Below are positions 62,660 to 64,000 of a stretch of DNA of 64,000 nt, piece by piece; positions within the stretch are counted from its first letter, which is position 1, and each line of letters opens with the position of its first letter. Under the pieces are notes generated by a model, which made no database searches, was not told the DNA's origin, and was given only the letters and a program-made list of their open reading frames with translations. This DNA comes from Rhodococcus coprophilus NBRC 100603 (GTDB lineage Bacteria > Actinomycetota > Actinomycetes > Mycobacteriales > Mycobacteriaceae), in NCBI RefSeq assembly GCF_001895045.1, contig NZ_BDAM01000007.1, positions 62,001 to 126,000 on the forward strand. Reading direction: 5' to 3'. A program made the position numbers and the translations under genes.

Positions 62660-62694
62660 AAGTGGTTCCGATCACAGAGGATAAAGAATTTCGA

Positions 62695-64000
62695 ATGACC
62701 AGACCCGAGCACACCGGCTACGACGCAGACGTCGCGATCGTCGGCTACGGACCGAGCGGCGTGATCGCCGCCACCTACCTGGGCATGGCGGGGATCTCCA
62801 CCGTCGTCCTGGAGAAGGATAAAGACCTCTACAGCCGCGCCCGCGCCGTCACCGTCAACGACTGGACGCTTCGGATCTTTCAGGAGTTCGGAGTCGCCGA
62901 ACGCGTCAAGCAGGATATGGACCCGGCCCGAGGCATGACCTGGAAGACCTACACCGGCCAGACGGTCTTCCACCTCGACGTCTACCCTGGCGAGCTCGGA
63001 CAGCCGGCGGCCATGATGATCTACCAGCCCGACATGGAACAGGAGCTGCGGAACAACTGCGCGCAGCACGAGTCGCTCGACCTCCGATTCGGCCACGCCT
63101 TCACCAAACTGTCCCAGGACTCCGAGGGCGTGACGCTCATCGCAACCGACGCCGCCGACAACCCCTACGACTTGCGGGTCAAGTACGTCATCGGTGCCGA
63201 CGGAGGTAGCAGCCGGGTCCGCGAGGCCGCGGGCTACTCTCTGGTCGGCGATACCAAGCCACGCCGTTGGCTGGTTATCGACGGCGCGGTACGCAAGCCC
63301 TGGCCCGGGCATGACGAGCTGGTCTTCTGGTCCGACCAGACCTGGCCGGTCGTGGACATCCCGCTGGCCAAGGGCAACCACCGCTGGGAGATTCCGCTCA
63401 ACGACGGCGAGCGGGACGACGACTACGAGTCCGAGGAACGAGTCTGGGAGCGCCTGGCACCGCTGGGCATCACCGAGGAGAACGTGACCATCAAGGGATG
63501 GGCGTTCTACAGCCACCACGTGCGACATCTCGAGAAGTGGCGCGCCGGGCGCGTCGTGATGATCGGTGACGCCGCCCACCTGATGCCGCCGTGGGCCGGC
63601 CAGGGCATGCAGTCCGGGATCCGCGACGCGCAGAACATCGCGTGGAAGATCGAAGCGCTCGTGCACGGCCGGGTCGGGGAGGACATCCTCGACACCGTCC
63701 AGTCCGAGCGGTGGATGCACGTCAAGGAGATGACCGACATCTCCCTGCGGCTGGGCCGATTCATCGAGATGGAGAAGGGCTGGGCGGTCGGCCTGAGGAA
63801 CTGGCTGGCCCCGAAGCTGCAGAACGTGAAGCTGGTCATCGAGGCACTGCGTCCCAAGAACGAGACCAACCGTTTCGTCGACGGATGGGCCACCGGCCGA
63901 ACCGGTCGGCGCAGCGCCGTCGGGCGGATGATCCCGCAGCCCCAGGTCACCGACGCCTCCGGCACGACCGGTCTGCTGGACGATTTGGCCGGGCGCGGGT
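62695..64000 (+). CDS. MhpA-like FAD-dependent aromatic monooxygenase (3' end missing)
   Basis: The frame opens at ATG 62695 with GAGGAT upstream and runs off the right edge, showing 435 residues. N-terminal FAD fold DVAIVGYGPSGVIAATYLGM, then the DG motif YVIGADGGSSRVREAAGY and the GD motif RVVMIGDAAHLMPPWAGQGM are intact. This is the 3-(3-hydroxyphenyl)propionate hydroxylase/PheA_TfdB class; full-length members are 550-620 residues. It would hydroxylate a phenolic side-chain acid ahead of ring cleavage; ring-cleavage genes would be expected beyond the window. Confidence 0.88.
   Translation, partial: MTRPEHTGYDADVAIVGYGPSGVIAATYLGMAGISTVVLEKDKDLYSRARAVTVNDWTLRIFQEFGVAERVKQDMDPARGMTWKTYTGQTVFHLDVYPGELGQPAAMMIYQPDMEQELRNNCAQHESLDLRFGHAFTKLSQDSEGVTLIATDAADNPYDLRVKYVIGADGGSSRVREAAGYSLVGDTKPRRWLVIDGAVRKPWPGHDELVFWSDQTWPVVDIPLAKGNHRWEIPLNDGERDDDYESEERVWERLAPLGITEENVTIKGWAFYSHHVRHLEKWRAGRVVMIGDAAHLMPPWAGQGMQSGIRDAQNIAWKIEALVHGRVGEDILDTVQSERWMHVKEMTDISLRLGRFIEMEKGWAVGLRNWLAPKLQNVKLVIEALRPKNETNRFVDGWATGRTGRRSAVGRMIPQPQVTDASGTTGLLDDLAGRG

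Overview
The window looks like a chromosomal segment of a high-GC, mycolate-type actinobacterium, most probably Rhodococcus or a close relative. Almost every real gene has a strong G/C preference at third codon positions. GTG starts and ATGA/GTGA overlaps are frequent. The gene content also fits: mycofactocin-type SDR, F420-type oxidoreductases, IniA/IniC dynamin-like GTPases, DUF7373-type lipoprotein, ACR3/ArsI arsenic genes. No rRNA, tRNA or CRISPR array was seen. Both ends cut through genes.

Layout. 1-3380: a flavin-nucleotide-binding protein (cut by the left edge), a secreted DUF5602-like protein and an SDR/zinc-alcohol-dehydrogenase pair. 3521-8146: a CoxS-CoxL-CoxM-CoxG type molybdenum hydroxylase operon. 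8117-14663: a second molybdenum hydroxylase (fused 2Fe-2S/Mo protein plus FAD subunit) with an 8-oxoguanine-deaminase-like amidohydrolase, divergent from a PucR regulator. 14660-18845: isoprenoid/carotenoid genes (idi, crtB, crtI, a CruF-like gene and an overlooked 40-codon ORF between the last two). 19373-22235: urate oxidase, HIU hydrolase, OHCU decarboxylase and a LysR regulator. Together with the second hydroxylase these take purines to allantoin. 22489-24957: a large sensor kinase with an Asn/Tyr-rich repeat tail. 25162-28499: an osmoprotectant-type ABC transporter whose second permease carries an in-frame TGA. 29065-34252: alpha/beta hydrolase, glutaminase-STAS, a DGPF/ECF42 sigma pair and an LLM oxidoreductase.

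34401-42347: a complete one-strand kdp operon (31-codon ORF, kdpF, A, B, C, D, E). 42550-47025: methyltransferase, ArsR/VOC pair with a clear palindromic operator, F420-type oxidoreductase, cyclopropane-fatty-acid-synthase-like methyltransferase and ZapE. 47068-50109: an arsenic island (arsC, arsR, acr3, arsI, second arsR). 50243-50833: two decayed genes.

51924-60901 is the most unusual part. An ECF-type promoter precedes a Ser-rich/DxDGDG-repeat protein, a GrpE-like protein reduced to its C-terminal domain, a 37-codon coupled ORF, a membrane-anchored Hsp70 ATPase with an extracytoplasmic domain, a lipoprotein, an ECF sigma factor and a small acidic protein. Converging on it are two dynamin-like GTPases in the iniA-iniC order. 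I read this as a candidate envelope-stress chaperone/membrane-remodelling module; its joint function is inference. 61100-64000: an ISL3-type transposase remnant, then a TetR regulator divergent from an MhpA-like aromatic hydroxylase cut by the right edge.
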